From assembly GCA_038259825.1 (NCBI GenBank), contig JBBSOK010000001.1:3566-67565 (forward strand): a DNA stretch of 64,000 nt. Direction: 5' to 3'. The notes under the pieces were generated by a model that ran no database searches, was not told the DNA's origin, and was given only the letters and a program-made list of their open reading frames with translations. Position numbers and translations under genes: made by a program. Position 1 is the first letter of the stretch. Each line of letters starts with the position of its first letter. This document shows, in pieces, positions 33,903-42,479 of the stretch. The stretch is from JBBSOK01 sp038259825 (GTDB lineage: Bacteria; Bacteroidota; Bacteroidia; Flavobacteriales; Flavobacteriaceae).

Positions 33903-35834
33903 ATGCAGAACATACAACGCAGCCTTTTCTTTGTGCTGCTTATTGCCCCTTTTCTTTATGTGGCAAACGCACAACAACCAAACCCAAATAATCAACAACT
34001 ATTTAATGACTTCACTTACCGAAGTGGCAACGTTTATAGAACGGCCAGCGGTAAACCGGGACCAGAATATTGGCAAAATGAAGCTGATTATAAAATTGAA
34101 GCTACTTTAAACGAAAAAGATAATAGTATAACCGGAAATGTTATTTTAACGTACACCAACAACAGCCCAGAAACATTAGAGTTTTTATGGCTTTATTTGG
34201 AACAAAATAGATTTACGCCAGAGTCGCGCGGCACATTAACTACTCCCGTACAAGGGAATAGATATAATGGTAATGTAGATGGAGGATACACATTGAATAA
34301 AATTCAAGTTGATAATTCATTTACACCAAAAACTATAATTAGCGACACTAGAATGCAGGTTTTCTTAAAAGAGCCTTTAAAAGCAAAAGGTGGTAAGGTT
34401 GAGGTTAGTATGAATTTTACATACAAAATTCCAAAAGAAGGTATGGACCGTATGGGAAGGTTGGATACAAAAGATGGCACTGTTTACGCAATTGCACAAT
34501 GGTATCCGCGTGTTGCCGTTTTTGATGAAGTTGTGGGTTGGAATACAGAACCATATTTAGGTTCCGGCGAGTTTTACTGTGATTATGGTGATTTTGACTA
34601 TAAAATAACAGCACCTTATAATTTTACAGTTGCAGGATCAGGACAATTACAAAACCCAAAAGATGTACTTACAAAAACACAAGTTGATAGGTTAGACCAA
34701 GCGTCAAAAAGCGATAAAACTGTTTATATTATTAAGCCAGAAGAAGTTGCATTACCTACATCGCATCCAAATACGTCAGGTACTAAAACGTGGCATTTTA
34801 AAATGGAAAATACGCGTGATGTAGCTTGGGCTGCTAGTAAAGCTTTCATTTGGGACGCTGCAAAAATCAATTTGGCTGATGGTAAAGCTGCAATGGCACA
34901 TTCTGTTTATCCCATTGTTAGCGATGGTCAAAAAGCTTGGTCGCGTTCTACAGAATATACAAAAGCGTCAATTGAATTTTATTCAAATAATTATTACCCA
35001 TATCCTTATGCAACTGCTGTAAATGTTGGTGCAGATGTTGGAGGGATGGAATATCCTGGCGTTAGTTTTTGCAGTTACAAAAGTAAAGGAGAAAGTCTTT
35101 GGGGCGTAACAGACCACGAGTTTGGGCACAATTGGTTTCCAATGATTGTTGGTAGCAATGAGCGACGATACGCTTGGATGGATGAAGGTTTCAACACTTT
35201 TATAAACCATTACAGTACATTGGCATTTAACAACCAAGAATATCCTTCTACTTTAAACAAAACTAGAAATACAGTTAGATATCTAACTTTTGAAAATAGA
35301 GAAGGTATAGATACGTATCCAGATGTAAGTAATGATTTCAACTTGGCGTATGTTGCCTATTATAAACCAGCAACAGGTTTATTTTTATTGCGGGAATATA
35401 TTTTAGGAGCAGAGCGTTTTGACAATGCCTTTAAAAGTTACATCAAAACATGGGCATTTAAACACCCACAGCCAAACGACTTTTTTAACCACATGGAAAA
35501 TGTAGCAGGCGAAAACCTAAATTGGTTCTGGAAAGGTTGGTTTTATGGAAATGGAAATATAGATATAGGTGTGGTTGAAGTAGATGAAAACAAAAATGGA
35601 AATGTAATAATACTTGAAAATAAAGGTGATTTTCCAATGCCAGTTATGCTTTTGGTAACCTTTGAAGATGGTACGACAGAGCAGATAGATTTGCCAGTTG
35701 AAATTTGGGCCAAATCCGATACGGCAAAACATTTGGTTAATGGTAGTAAGGAAATTTCAAGAGTAGAATTTGATCCGAACAAAATGGTGCCAGATATCAA
35801 CCAATTGAATGATGTTTGGATAAAAACAGATTAA
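33903..35834 (+). CDS. M1-family zinc metallopeptidase
   Basis: A 643-residue secreted aminopeptidase-like protein. A signal peptide (about 1-23, ending ANAQ) is followed by an M1 beta-rich N-domain and a catalytic domain. The zinc site HEFGH (405-409) and the third ligand Glu428, 18 residues further on, are intact, and GGMEYPG (about 379-385) takes the place of the GAMEN exopeptidase motif. It is shorter than E. coli PepN (about 870) because the large C-terminal helical domain is missing, as in many Bacteroidetes homologues. It probably cleaves peptides in the periplasm. A terminator follows at 35879. Confidence 0.92.
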   Translation: MQNIQRSLFFVLLIAPFLYVANAQQPNPNNQQLFNDFTYRSGNVYRTASGKPGPEYWQNEADYKIEATLNEKDNSITGNVILTYTNNSPETLEFLWLYLEQNRFTPESRGTLTTPVQGNRYNGNVDGGYTLNKIQVDNSFTPKTIISDTRMQVFLKEPLKAKGGKVEVSMNFTYKIPKEGMDRMGRLDTKDGTVYAIAQWYPRVAVFDEVVGWNTEPYLGSGEFYCDYGDFDYKITAPYNFTVAGSGQLQNPKDVLTKTQVDRLDQASKSDKTVYIIKPEEVALPTSHPNTSGTKTWHFKMENTRDVAWAASKAFIWDAAKINLADGKAAMAHSVYPIVSDGQKAWSRSTEYTKASIEFYSNNYYPYPYATAVNVGADVGGMEYPGVSFCSYKSKGESLWGVTDHEFGHNWFPMIVGSNERRYAWMDEGFNTFINHYSTLAFNNQEYPSTLNKTRNTVRYLTFENREGIDTYPDVSNDFNLAYVAYYKPATGLFLLREYILGAERFDNAFKSYIKTWAFKHPQPNDFFNHMENVAGENLNWFWKGWFYGNGNIDIGVVEVDENKNGNVIILENKGDFPMPVMLLVTFEDGTTEQIDLPVEIWAKSDTAKHLVNGSKEISRVEFDPNKMVPDINQLNDVWIKTD

Positions 35835-35878
35835 CATAGTGGGATTTATACTATCTCAATGATTGAAATATAAGACTT

Positions 35879-35917
35879 AAAAATCCAAACTTCTTAAAAG
35901 CAGCTTGGATTTTTTTA
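35879..35917 (+). terminator. Terminator after the M1 peptidase gene
   Basis: AAATCCAA (35881-35888) pairs with TTGGATTT (35905-35912), with further inner pairs, and a T-run follows. It lies 47 bases after the stop codon. Confidence 0.75.
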
Positions 35918-35999
35918 TTTAAATAAATCTGAAAAGGTTAAATATTTAAAATAATATATATTTTATTACGTTAAATAATAAACCTTAACTCAAACTTTT

Positions 36000-36485
36000 A
36001 TGTTAAAATCAATTTCAACCCTCTTTTTAGGATGTCTAGCTTTATTTATTGTTTCTTGTTCTAGTGATGACGACTCGGATTCGAACAGTAACGACAACGC
36101 CGCTTTAATTGAAGCTTCAATTACAAATGCTACTAATGGAACTTGGCGCATTTCAAATTTTAATGATTCGGGCCAAGATGAAACATCAGACTTTACGGGC
36201 TATAGTTTTACATTTGGAGCAGACGGAACAATTATCGCCACAAATGGCACAACCACCCAAACTGGAACGTGGTCTATAACTGATGACAGCAATAGTAGTG
36301 ACGATGATAGCAGTAATGATGATGATATAGATTTCAACATCAATTTCCCAGTGCCAGATACAAATAATTTTGAAGATTTAAATGACGATTGGGATATTGT
36401 AACTACATCAGAAACACAAATTAGTCTTATAGATATTAGTGGAGGTAATGGCGGAATAGATGTTTTAATCTTTACCAAAATATAA
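36000..36485 (+). CDS. Lipocalin-like lipoprotein
   Basis: A 161-residue lipoprotein with a signal peptide and lipobox IVSCSS (Cys20). An Asp/Ser-rich tether (about 21-36) follows, then a domain like the small lipocalin-type lipoproteins of Flavobacteria: NGTWRISNFNDSG, GYSFTFGADGTI and TGTWSITDD. An acidic run of Asp/Ser (about 99-111) interrupts the strands. It is a single gene ended by a hairpin at 36509. The function is unknown. Confidence 0.75.
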   Translation: MLKSISTLFLGCLALFIVSCSSDDDSDSNSNDNAALIEASITNATNGTWRISNFNDSGQDETSDFTGYSFTFGADGTIIATNGTTTQTGTWSITDDSNSSDDDSSNDDDIDFNINFPVPDTNNFEDLNDDWDIVTTSETQISLIDISGGNGGIDVLIFTKI

Positions 36486-36508
36486 AAATTCATTGAAATA
36501 AATAGTAA

Positions 36509-36536
36509 AAGCTTCAGTTTACTGAAGCTTTTTTTA
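36509..36536 (+). terminator. Terminator after the lipocalin-like gene
   Basis: AAGCTTCAG (36509-36517), a four-base loop and CTGAAGCTT (36522-36530) form a perfect 9-bp stem followed by a T-run. It lies 23 bases after the stop codon. Confidence 0.9.
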
Positions 36537-36615
36537 TCCAAAAAAATCAGAAATTTATAGTGTCAAAATTCTCTTCAGAAGTAATCTATAAATACCTACA
36601 ATGCTGAAAGTAATC

Positions 36616-36646
36616 TAATAAAAAAACACGACCAAAGTCGTGTTTT
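36616..36646 (-). terminator. Strong minus-strand terminator
   Basis: AAAACACGAC (36623-36632), loop CAAA and GTCGTGTTTT (36637-36646) form a perfect 10-bp stem. The T-run follows on the minus strand. It could end the candidate small RNA or leftward read-through from the membrane-protein genes at 36842-37837. Confidence 0.8.
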
Positions 36647-36786
36647 AAAAAAAACTAACTTGCAAAAGAATATCCCCACAAACCCCTGCAAGAAGTTTTA
36701 TTTTTTTGTTCAAATTTTTATTAATTGAACGTTTTATACTGGATAATTATTTATTCATTCTTTTGTTTTCATCTAATATTTTTAAG
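36616..36786 (-). ncRNA. Candidate small RNA under the 18-bp palindrome
   Basis: On the minus strand a palindrome copy (36840-36823) is followed after 22 bases by TATATTTG (36800-36793), an exact TAnnTTTG -7 box. About 170 bases downstream lies a perfect 10-bp stem with a 4-base loop (36646-36623) and then a T-run. The T-run is on the minus strand only, so termination is leftward. The longest frame starting with ATG in between is only a few codons. The interior can fold with AACTTCTTGCA and TGCAAGTT as arms around a G-rich loop. The two flanking protein genes converge, and neither explains this promoter. An RNA product is inferred. Confidence 0.45.
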
Positions 36787-36822
36787 TTAACCCAAATATA
36801 AAACAGTATTTTAAGAATTGGA

Positions 36823-36840
36823 ATAAGGCATTTGCCTTAT
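36823..36840 (-). promoter_or_regulatory. 18-bp palindrome, copy 1 (small RNA candidate)
   Basis: ATAAGGCATTTGCCTTAT, symmetric apart from the central pair. It is followed on the minus strand after 22 bases by TATATTTG. Unlike the other copies it does not precede a protein gene. Confidence 0.65.
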
Positions 36841-36841
36841 T

Positions 36842-37096
36842 TTAATTTCTTGAAAGGTACATTGCCAAAAACGCTAGGCTCGACAATACACTTAGAGCAA
36901 AAAATACCCTATTATTTTTTGTAAACTTGTTATTTGGTTCTTCGGAATCTGCTTTTTTGCATAAATATAAACCTAGGATTAAGGCTGGTATGCCAAATAG
37001 CAAAACAATATAATAAAGCCAAATCCAAGAAATTATCAGGCAGAATATTGCTACTATCAAGGCAATTATATTGTAAACGAGAGCAAGTTTCTTCAA
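36842..37096 (-). CDS. Small two- or three-helix membrane protein
   Basis: An 84-residue protein with hydrophobic segments at about 4-22, 25-45 and 62-80 separated by a short charged loop (KKADSEEPNNKFTKNNR). No family is recognised. It is 6 bases downstream of the DUF6498-like gene and in the same direction, so the two are probably one transcript and may act together in the membrane. Confidence 0.65.
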   Translation of the reverse strand: MKKLALVYNIIALIVAIFCLIISWIWLYYIVLLFGIPALILGLYLCKKADSEEPNNKFTKNNRVFFALSVLSSLAFLAMYLSRN

Positions 37097-37102
37097 AATG
37101 AA

Positions 37103-37837
37103 TTATTCTGTAAATTGTTGAAGCTGTTTTTTAATTACGGAATATTCTACAGGTTCTTTTGCAAGTTTTTTTGCTGCCATATCTAACATTTTACTATCTT
37201 TTTTAATTGAGAATAAAGCTAGATCTATAACCAATCTGAAGAAAATTAATGTAACCGCTGCGGCAATTTCACTATTAAAAATTATGTACAGGAAGAATGA
37301 AAAGATAACCACAAACTGCTGAATAAAAATGCGAACATAGGGTTGATAAAAAATATCATTTGGAGCATACTCTTTATATTTTTCGTTTTTATAGAAGTTT
37401 GAATAAAAATAACCCAGATTATTAACCAAGATAGAGCCCAATAATAATGTAATACCAGCACTTGATAGGATAACTGTATAATTATCTATAAGATGAAAGC
37501 CATCTTTTAGTCCGGGAACAGACCCTTCAAAAATACTAAACGCAAAAATGGATTGTATGGCAATAAAAAAACCATAATGAAACGCAAAGAAAAACAACAA
37601 TGGTATTCCGGACATTTGATTGGCATTTGGAACATCTTCCTTTCCGTATTTAATGACCAACCAAAGCTTAACTAGATGTATAATGCCAATAATAATTGTT
37701 TCTGAAAAATAAGCAAAAACAATTGTTAAAGGATCAGCAATTTTTAAAAATAATAATAAAAGTAAAAAAAATGCATTTGCCCAAACTAAGGCATTATTAC
37801 GTGTTAGTAATAGTAATTTTTTCCAAAAAATTTGCAT
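37103..37837 (-). CDS. Membrane protein, DUF6498-like
   Basis: A 244-residue polytopic inner-membrane protein with about six hydrophobic segments. The stretch FAYFSETIIIGIIHLVKLW (about 41-59) and the following FFAFHYGFF (about 81-89) are typical of the DUF6498 family, whose function is unknown. It is the first gene of a two-gene leftward transcript with the small membrane protein downstream. Confidence 0.7.
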   Translation of the reverse strand: MQIFWKKLLLLTRNNALVWANAFFLLLLLFLKIADPLTIVFAYFSETIIIGIIHLVKLWLVIKYGKEDVPNANQMSGIPLLFFFAFHYGFFIAIQSIFAFSIFEGSVPGLKDGFHLIDNYTVILSSAGITLLLGSILVNNLGYFYSNFYKNEKYKEYAPNDIFYQPYVRIFIQQFVVIFSFFLYIIFNSEIAAAVTLIFFRLVIDLALFSIKKDSKMLDMAAKKLAKEPVEYSVIKKQLQQFTE

Positions 37838-37897
37838 TCTTGAGGGGTTATGTAGTATTTATAATAATTTTTTAATTGTTTCTATGTTTAAATAGCT

Positions 37898-37922
37898 AAG
37901 CCCTACCGTATAGCAGGGCTTC
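37898..37922. terminator. Hairpin between two leftward genes
   Basis: AAGCCCT (37898-37904) pairs with AGGGCTT (37915-37921). There is no real T-run on either side. It lies 24 bases beyond the stop of the PQQ-like gene and would suit its 3' end, though as a weak terminator. Confidence 0.4.
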
Positions 37923-37945
37923 AACTACTTTTGAATTTTTATTTA

Positions 37946-39835
37946 CTATTTTTTAAGATCATACGCAAATATTGAATTATTGTCTGCCATATAGTACAGT
38001 ATTCCTCCGATTTCATCTACTTGATATTCTGGTTTTTTATCCTTTAAAATAATTTCCTTTTCCATTTTACCAGTATCCTTGCTTAACTTCACAAGACCTA
38101 CACCATCGTCTAATTTTGTTAAAACAAATTGATTATTTGCTGTTGCTGCGGTAGCCTTAAAACGCTTGAACAATTCAGAAACTGAAGCTCCTGCAGCTAC
38201 TGCCATTCCGCCAGCAAGGTTTGCATCTATTTCAGATTCACGGTCGTAACCAGCTAATTTATTTTGCATAGAACTATTTGCAGCTGCCATTGCTGTAGTT
38301 GCTGCTGCAACAGCTGTAACACCAGCTATTATAGCACCCATTGCGCTTTTTCCTGGTGCTCGGTAGTACTCGTGCCAGCCTTTTGTACCTTCCCAATCTA
38401 GCATCATCATATTTTGGTCACTTGTTAATAACAATCCACCATTTCTAACTTCTATGTGGGTAGGATTTTCTTTGCCTTCAAATTTAGACTCTGCAAGATT
38501 TTTTACTTCGCCGCTATTTGCATCTACTGCAAAAAGTTGATCGTCTGCACTTATTAAATACCTATTTCTGTCTTTATCCATTGTTGAAGAAACTGCATCG
38601 GCACGTTTGTATTTTAATGGTTTATCCCAAACTTGTTCGCCTGTTTTAAGATTTACAATATTGGCATCTTCAGAAGTTATATATATTAAACCTTGAGGTG
38701 TATGCGCCATTGTTAAAATATTTTCGCCGGTCTTTAATGGTTTTTTAAACAGCGTTTTACCATCAAAAGAAATTTTGTTTATCCCACCTTGGTAAATACC
38801 GAATAATATACCGTCTTCCATAACATAAAAATGTTGAACGTATCCTTTTGTCTTCGGTGCTTTATCCCAAAGATCCTCGCCAGTGGATGCGCTCAAAAAA
38901 GAAATATTACTTTCATTTTTGGCTGCAAAAACACTTTCATTACCACCATCGTTAGTATCACTTACAACTGCAATACCATTTGGTAATATTTGAAAATTTG
39001 AAATTTGCCCTTTCACTTTATGATCGTCTTTCCAAAGCTCGGCACCATTAATTCCCAGTTTATGAATTCGTGTGTTTTTGCCTTGGTTAACTCCTTCAAA
39101 AGCATAAATTTCTTTTTCGGTTTCATCGGCTACAAGCCAATTCATATTTTTCATTTCATTCTGCCAAAGTAATTCGCCAGTTTGTGCTTTCATATTAAAT
39201 ACGCCTTGGGAGGTTGGTATTACTAGGCTATTTTCTAAAAGTAGTGGTCGTCCTGTAACCATATATGTTTTGGCTATACCAACTCTTCCAGGTTCGCCAA
39301 TATCAAACCTATAGTCCTCTTTTCCTGTATTCAGATCATAAACTGCAACTTGTGCGGCATATTTTTCTTTTGAAGTACGATTACCGCTAACAATCAATTT
39401 ATTTTGCGGCATCATAACATCACAAGTTATTACGTCTTTCCAGCCGTTACCTTCGGTGCTAAAAAGCGTTTTGCCAGATATATAATCTATAACAGTTTTC
39501 TTTGAGCTAAGATTAGCAAAACCACCTTGGTAAATAATTACATACGGTGCATTTGGAACGTAGGTTAATTCCTCTGGTTTAACCCTTCCATATTCTGTAA
39601 AATTGAAAAGTAAATTGTTGCTTCCTGGCTTAACGCCAACTAAGCCATCATTTGTTGCTACAACCAAGGTTCCTCCTTGAGTAAGTGTCATTTCATTAAT
39701 GTTTGCCCCAACATCGTATCTAAAGTCGGGATTTTCGGCTCTTTGTCCAAATACGGAACTTGAAATTAGCAGTAAGCCAATAAATTTTAATAGTGTAAAA
39801 GTTTTCATAATCGTGGTTTTAAATTGTTTGATCAA
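37946..39835 (-). CDS. PQQ-like beta-propeller repeat protein
   Basis: A secreted or periplasmic protein built of WD40/PQQ-like repeats. The longest frame has 629 residues, but a start at residue 10 (39808) gives a clean signal peptide ending VFGQ and is preferred. Repeated strands such as DLNTGKEDYRFDIG, AQTGELLWQNEMK, SASTGEDLWDKAP and NLKTGEQVWDKPLKY are spaced about 40-60 residues apart. A short hydrophobic Ala-rich stretch lies near 495-515. No catalytic site is visible. It is preceded by a copy of the 18-bp palindrome, 54 bases before the preferred start. Confidence 0.8.
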   Translation of the reverse strand: MIKQFKTTIMKTFTLLKFIGLLLISSSVFGQRAENPDFRYDVGANINEMTLTQGGTLVVATNDGLVGVKPGSNNLLFNFTEYGRVKPEELTYVPNAPYVIIYQGGFANLSSKKTVIDYISGKTLFSTEGNGWKDVITCDVMMPQNKLIVSGNRTSKEKYAAQVAVYDLNTGKEDYRFDIGEPGRVGIAKTYMVTGRPLLLENSLVIPTSQGVFNMKAQTGELLWQNEMKNMNWLVADETEKEIYAFEGVNQGKNTRIHKLGINGAELWKDDHKVKGQISNFQILPNGIAVVSDTNDGGNESVFAAKNESNISFLSASTGEDLWDKAPKTKGYVQHFYVMEDGILFGIYQGGINKISFDGKTLFKKPLKTGENILTMAHTPQGLIYITSEDANIVNLKTGEQVWDKPLKYKRADAVSSTMDKDRNRYLISADDQLFAVDANSGEVKNLAESKFEGKENPTHIEVRNGGLLLTSDQNMMMLDWEGTKGWHEYYRAPGKSAMGAIIAGVTAVAAATTAMAAANSSMQNKLAGYDRESEIDANLAGGMAVAAGASVSELFKRFKATAATANNQFVLTKLDDGVGLVKLSKDTGKMEKEIILKDKKPEYQVDEIGGILYYMADNNSIFAYDLKK

Positions 39836-39862
39836 ATATTGAACTATTTGAAAGTGAAATCA

Positions 39863-39880
39863 ATAAGGCAATTGTCGTAT
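39863..39880 (-). promoter_or_regulatory. 18-bp palindrome, copy 2 (PQQ-like gene)
   Basis: ATAAGGCAATTGTCGTAT. After 22 bases on the minus strand comes AATATTTG (39840-39833), a -7-like box, and then the PQQ-like gene start. Confidence 0.75.
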
Positions 39881-39990
39881 ACTCAATTTATTTATGTTTA
39901 GTATTCGGTGTTTGAATGAAATATAAAGGCGCAGTATAAATTTTGGGCCAAAGAATTTTTGAAGTTTTATTTGAAGACATAAAATTGATA

Positions 39991-40024
39991 AAGCCAAAGC
40001 GTGAAAAAATAGTTGCTTTGGCTT
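39991..40024. terminator. Terminator after the T9SS-cargo gene
   Basis: AAGCCAAAGC (39991-40000) pairs perfectly with GCTTTGGCTT (40015-40024), a 10-bp stem. It lies 33 bases beyond the stop of the leftward gene at 40057. Confidence 0.75.
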
Positions 40025-40056
40025 ATTTTTATTAAAGTAAAATTTTTTCTGAATAT

Positions 40057-41556
40057 TTAATCCTTTATTATTTTAATTGATTTTGACATTTCGTTTGCAC
40101 TAATTTTTAAAAAGTATACACCAGCTGAACCTTTCACGGAAAATTCAACGATGCTTTGGTCATTAGCTTCAAGACTGTTTATTTCTTTCCCAAACATATC
40201 ATATTGTACAATGTTAATTTTTGAAGTTACATTGCCTAAGTCAAATGTTACAATATCTCGTGTTGGATTAGGATATAGCACAATATTTGAACTATCTAAA
40301 ACTTCATCGACGTTTAAAACGCCACCATTATAAACGCGAGCTACACCACTAAAAGCACCGTTTAAGCTAGATAAAGGTGTGCCAATTGCAATGGTCTCAC
40401 CATTGGCCGATATAGCTGCCGAAAAGCCCATAAACTCTAAATCTACCACGCCGCTAATTGCATTGTCTACTTGTTGCCAAGTTTCGCCAACCAGTTTGAA
40501 TACGCGCGACTGACCTCTAAATTGACCATCGCCTTGACTGTCTGGTGAGCCAATTAAAATTGTGCTACCATCTGCCGAAAGCTTTACAGATGTTCCCGAA
40601 CTATCCCCATTGTTTTCCCCAAAAATAGATTCTCCTTTTTTAATCCAAGAAGTTCCATTCCAATCGTAAGCTCTAATTTCTCCAGTAAAATTCAATAAAC
40701 TTATGGAGGAACCTATAACACGGTTTCCATCTGCAGAAAAATCTACATTTTTCCCAAAAAAATCTGTTTCAGCTAGACCGTTTATAGTTTCGCCCAATTG
40801 AGACCAAGTAGTGCCATTCCATTCAAAAACACGAATATTTCCCGCGTCTGGAAAAGCTTCGTCATTTTGGTGTGAACCCATTGCTATTCTATTGCCATCT
40901 CCAGAAAGTTTAATTGAAAAACCCATTAAATCCATGTTAGCTTGTCCGCTAATTTTTGTGCCAATTTGTTGCCAAGTGGAACCAGTTAATTCATAAATGC
41001 GTACTTCTCCTAATTGAGATCCGTTAGCACCTGCGTACGGCGCGCTTACAGCAACTCTATTTCCGTTTTCCGAAATTGAAACTGCCCAGCCAAAATTATC
41101 TCCATTAAAAAACCCGTTTATTTCATCGCCAACAGGTAGCCAACTACTGCCATTCCATTCTAAGACATTTGCTTTACCTGTAAAATTTCCGTTGGGAGTT
41201 GTAATAAATGTAGTACCAAAAATTACACGCGAACCACTATCGCTAAGTGCTACGCTATAACCAAGTTTTGCGTTTGGAATATCGCCATTAATGGGCTCTC
41301 CAATAACTGCCCAATCATCTCCGTCATATGAAAGAATACGTACTTGTCCGCTATTAACGCCGCCAAAATCTGCATTCGGCGAACCTACGGCCAAGATAGT
41401 TCCATCCGCATTCATTGAAATTGCGTGACCAACCCCATAATTCTCGCTTCCAAAAATATCTGTGCCAATTTGTTGCCATTGGCAGTACATTTGGTTTACA
41501 AACAAAAGTGTGAGTGACAGTAAAATTATTTTTAAATTAGAAGTATTTCTTTTCAT
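40057..41556 (-). CDS. Secreted repeat protein with T9SS sorting domain
   Basis: A 499-residue secreted protein. A signal peptide (about 1-26) is followed by about seven beta-propeller-like repeats of some 50 residues, each with a W..G..I.G pattern, a G.S/V..S.DG.RV core and R...W.G..W. The last 75 residues form a type A T9SS C-terminal sorting domain (VLYPNPTRDIVTFDL, then GVYFLKISANEMSKSIKII), so the protein should cross the outer membrane by the Por secretion system. Its role is unknown. The 18-bp palindrome copy 3 lies 54 bases before the start. Confidence 0.88.
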   Translation of the reverse strand: MKRNTSNLKIILLSLTLLFVNQMYCQWQQIGTDIFGSENYGVGHAISMNADGTILAVGSPNADFGGVNSGQVRILSYDGDDWAVIGEPINGDIPNAKLGYSVALSDSGSRVIFGTTFITTPNGNFTGKANVLEWNGSSWLPVGDEINGFFNGDNFGWAVSISENGNRVAVSAPYAGANGSQLGEVRIYELTGSTWQQIGTKISGQANMDLMGFSIKLSGDGNRIAMGSHQNDEAFPDAGNIRVFEWNGTTWSQLGETINGLAETDFFGKNVDFSADGNRVIGSSISLLNFTGEIRAYDWNGTSWIKKGESIFGENNGDSSGTSVKLSADGSTILIGSPDSQGDGQFRGQSRVFKLVGETWQQVDNAISGVVDLEFMGFSAAISANGETIAIGTPLSSLNGAFSGVARVYNGGVLNVDEVLDSSNIVLYPNPTRDIVTFDLGNVTSKINIVQYDMFGKEINSLEANDQSIVEFSVKGSAGVYFLKISANEMSKSIKIIKD

Positions 41557-41609
41557 CTTTTAGTTATTTAAATTTATAGTAAAATTGAAGATTTGAAAAA
41601 ACAAAAACA

Positions 41610-41627
41610 ATAAGGCATTTGTCCTAT
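41610..41627 (-). promoter_or_regulatory. 18-bp palindrome, copy 3 (T9SS-cargo gene)
   Basis: ATAAGGCATTTGTCCTAT. A -7-like box (CAATTTTA/AATTTTAC, 41587-41579) follows after 22-23 bases on the minus strand, then the T9SS-cargo gene. Confidence 0.75.
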
Positions 41628-41701
41628 TTTGAACACATAAGAAGAGGTATAATGTTATTACTAAATTAATTGGGTCGTTATTTTTTCTTTTTTAGTTAGG
41701 C

Positions 41702-41740
41702 AAAAAAAACCGAGAGCTAAGCAAATGCTCAACTCTCGGC
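41702..41740 (-). terminator. Terminator after the DUF6252-like lipoprotein gene
   Basis: CCGAGAG (41710-41716) pairs with CTCTCGG (41733-41739) with an inner GCA/TGC pair. On the minus strand a run of eight T follows. It lies about 42 bases after the stop of the leftward gene at 41782. Confidence 0.9.
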
Positions 41741-41781
41741 CCACGTAAAAACCTCAACACTTGAGATTTTTCTTAAATGTG

Positions 41782-42294
41782 TTACTGTCTTGTAATTGAA
41801 ATATTAAATTCACCATCTGTTATTGAAACAGTATCACTTGCATTATTCAGGTTTACGCCAGTAAAGCTTAAAGTCCCACTAACTGTTGTTCCGTCATAAC
41901 TAGACACATTAATTTGTCCACCGGCTCCAGTTACTGTTGTGTATATAACAACTGTGTTAGGGTCTGGATTGGCAGGATCTGGTAAATAGCTATAGGTACC
42001 AATGTTGAGAAGACCTAAATCATAAGTGCCAACACCATCAAAATCCTGTATAATAATCTGGAGATTTTCGGATGCTGAAGTGCCACCGCTCACGGCCAAT
42101 GTTTTGATTGGGCCAGAATCTACCTCGCGCGCTACAACTGTTCCATCAAGCCCGGAAAAGTCATTGCCATTCACTTTAGCTGTAAAACTGCCAGAGCCAC
42201 CAGTTGCTTCTGGACCAGCGTCATCATCACTTTTGCAAGATGTTATTGCCAAACTTACAAAAAGCGTCAGCATAATTGTTTTTAGAATTTTCAT
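41782..42294 (-). CDS. Lipoprotein, DUF6252-like
   Basis: A 170-residue lipoprotein with lipobox AITSCK (Cys20), a short acidic tether and a beta-rich domain (FTAKVNGNDFSG near 37-48, SGTLSFTGVNLNN near 135-147). This is the DUF6252-like class of small flavobacterial surface lipoproteins; the function is unknown. It is a single gene with its own terminator and has palindrome copy 4, 61 bases before its start. Confidence 0.75.
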   Translation of the reverse strand: MKILKTIMLTLFVSLAITSCKSDDDAGPEATGGSGSFTAKVNGNDFSGLDGTVVAREVDSGPIKTLAVSGGTSASENLQIIIQDFDGVGTYDLGLLNIGTYSYLPDPANPDPNTVVIYTTVTGAGGQINVSSYDGTTVSGTLSFTGVNLNNASDTVSITDGEFNISITRQ

Positions 42295-42354
42295 AATTGT
42301 ATGTTTTAGTTATTTTGTTGAATACAAATTTGAAGCCTTTTGTAGTTTTTAACA

Positions 42355-42372
42355 ATAGGGCAATTGTCGTAT
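42355..42372 (-). promoter_or_regulatory. 18-bp palindrome, copy 4 (DUF6252-like gene)
   Basis: ATAGGGCAATTGTCGTAT. After 22 bases on the minus strand comes CAAATTTG (42332-42325), then the lipoprotein gene. Confidence 0.75.
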
Positions 42373-42479
42373 TCGCAATAGAAACTGAAATCAAAATCAA
42401 AAATGAATGGAGCGTCATCATTCCTACTGATAGGACTAATTGTACGGAATAAAATAAGTGTTAGTCGTAGTTTGGAGTG

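Larger units (their letters stand above)
36486..36841. other. Gap with two hairpins, an 18-bp palindrome and a possible small RNA
   Basis: No protein gene is supported here. It holds the terminator of the lipoprotein gene (36509), a minus-strand terminator (36616-36646), a -7-like box (36793-36800) and a copy of the recurrent 18-bp palindrome (36823-36840). Together these look like a small RNA gene; see the separate entry. Confidence 0.6.

Noticed and set aside
36200..36541. Ser/Leu-rich frame on the minus strand
   Set aside because: It lies opposite the lipocalin-like lipoprotein gene, which has a signal peptide and terminator. The minus frame reflects the Asp/Ser-rich tract.
37898..37922. 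Another copy of the regulatory palindrome
   Set aside because: It is an inverted repeat of AAGCCCT without the GGCAnTTG core and lies after a gene, so it is better seen as a weak terminator.
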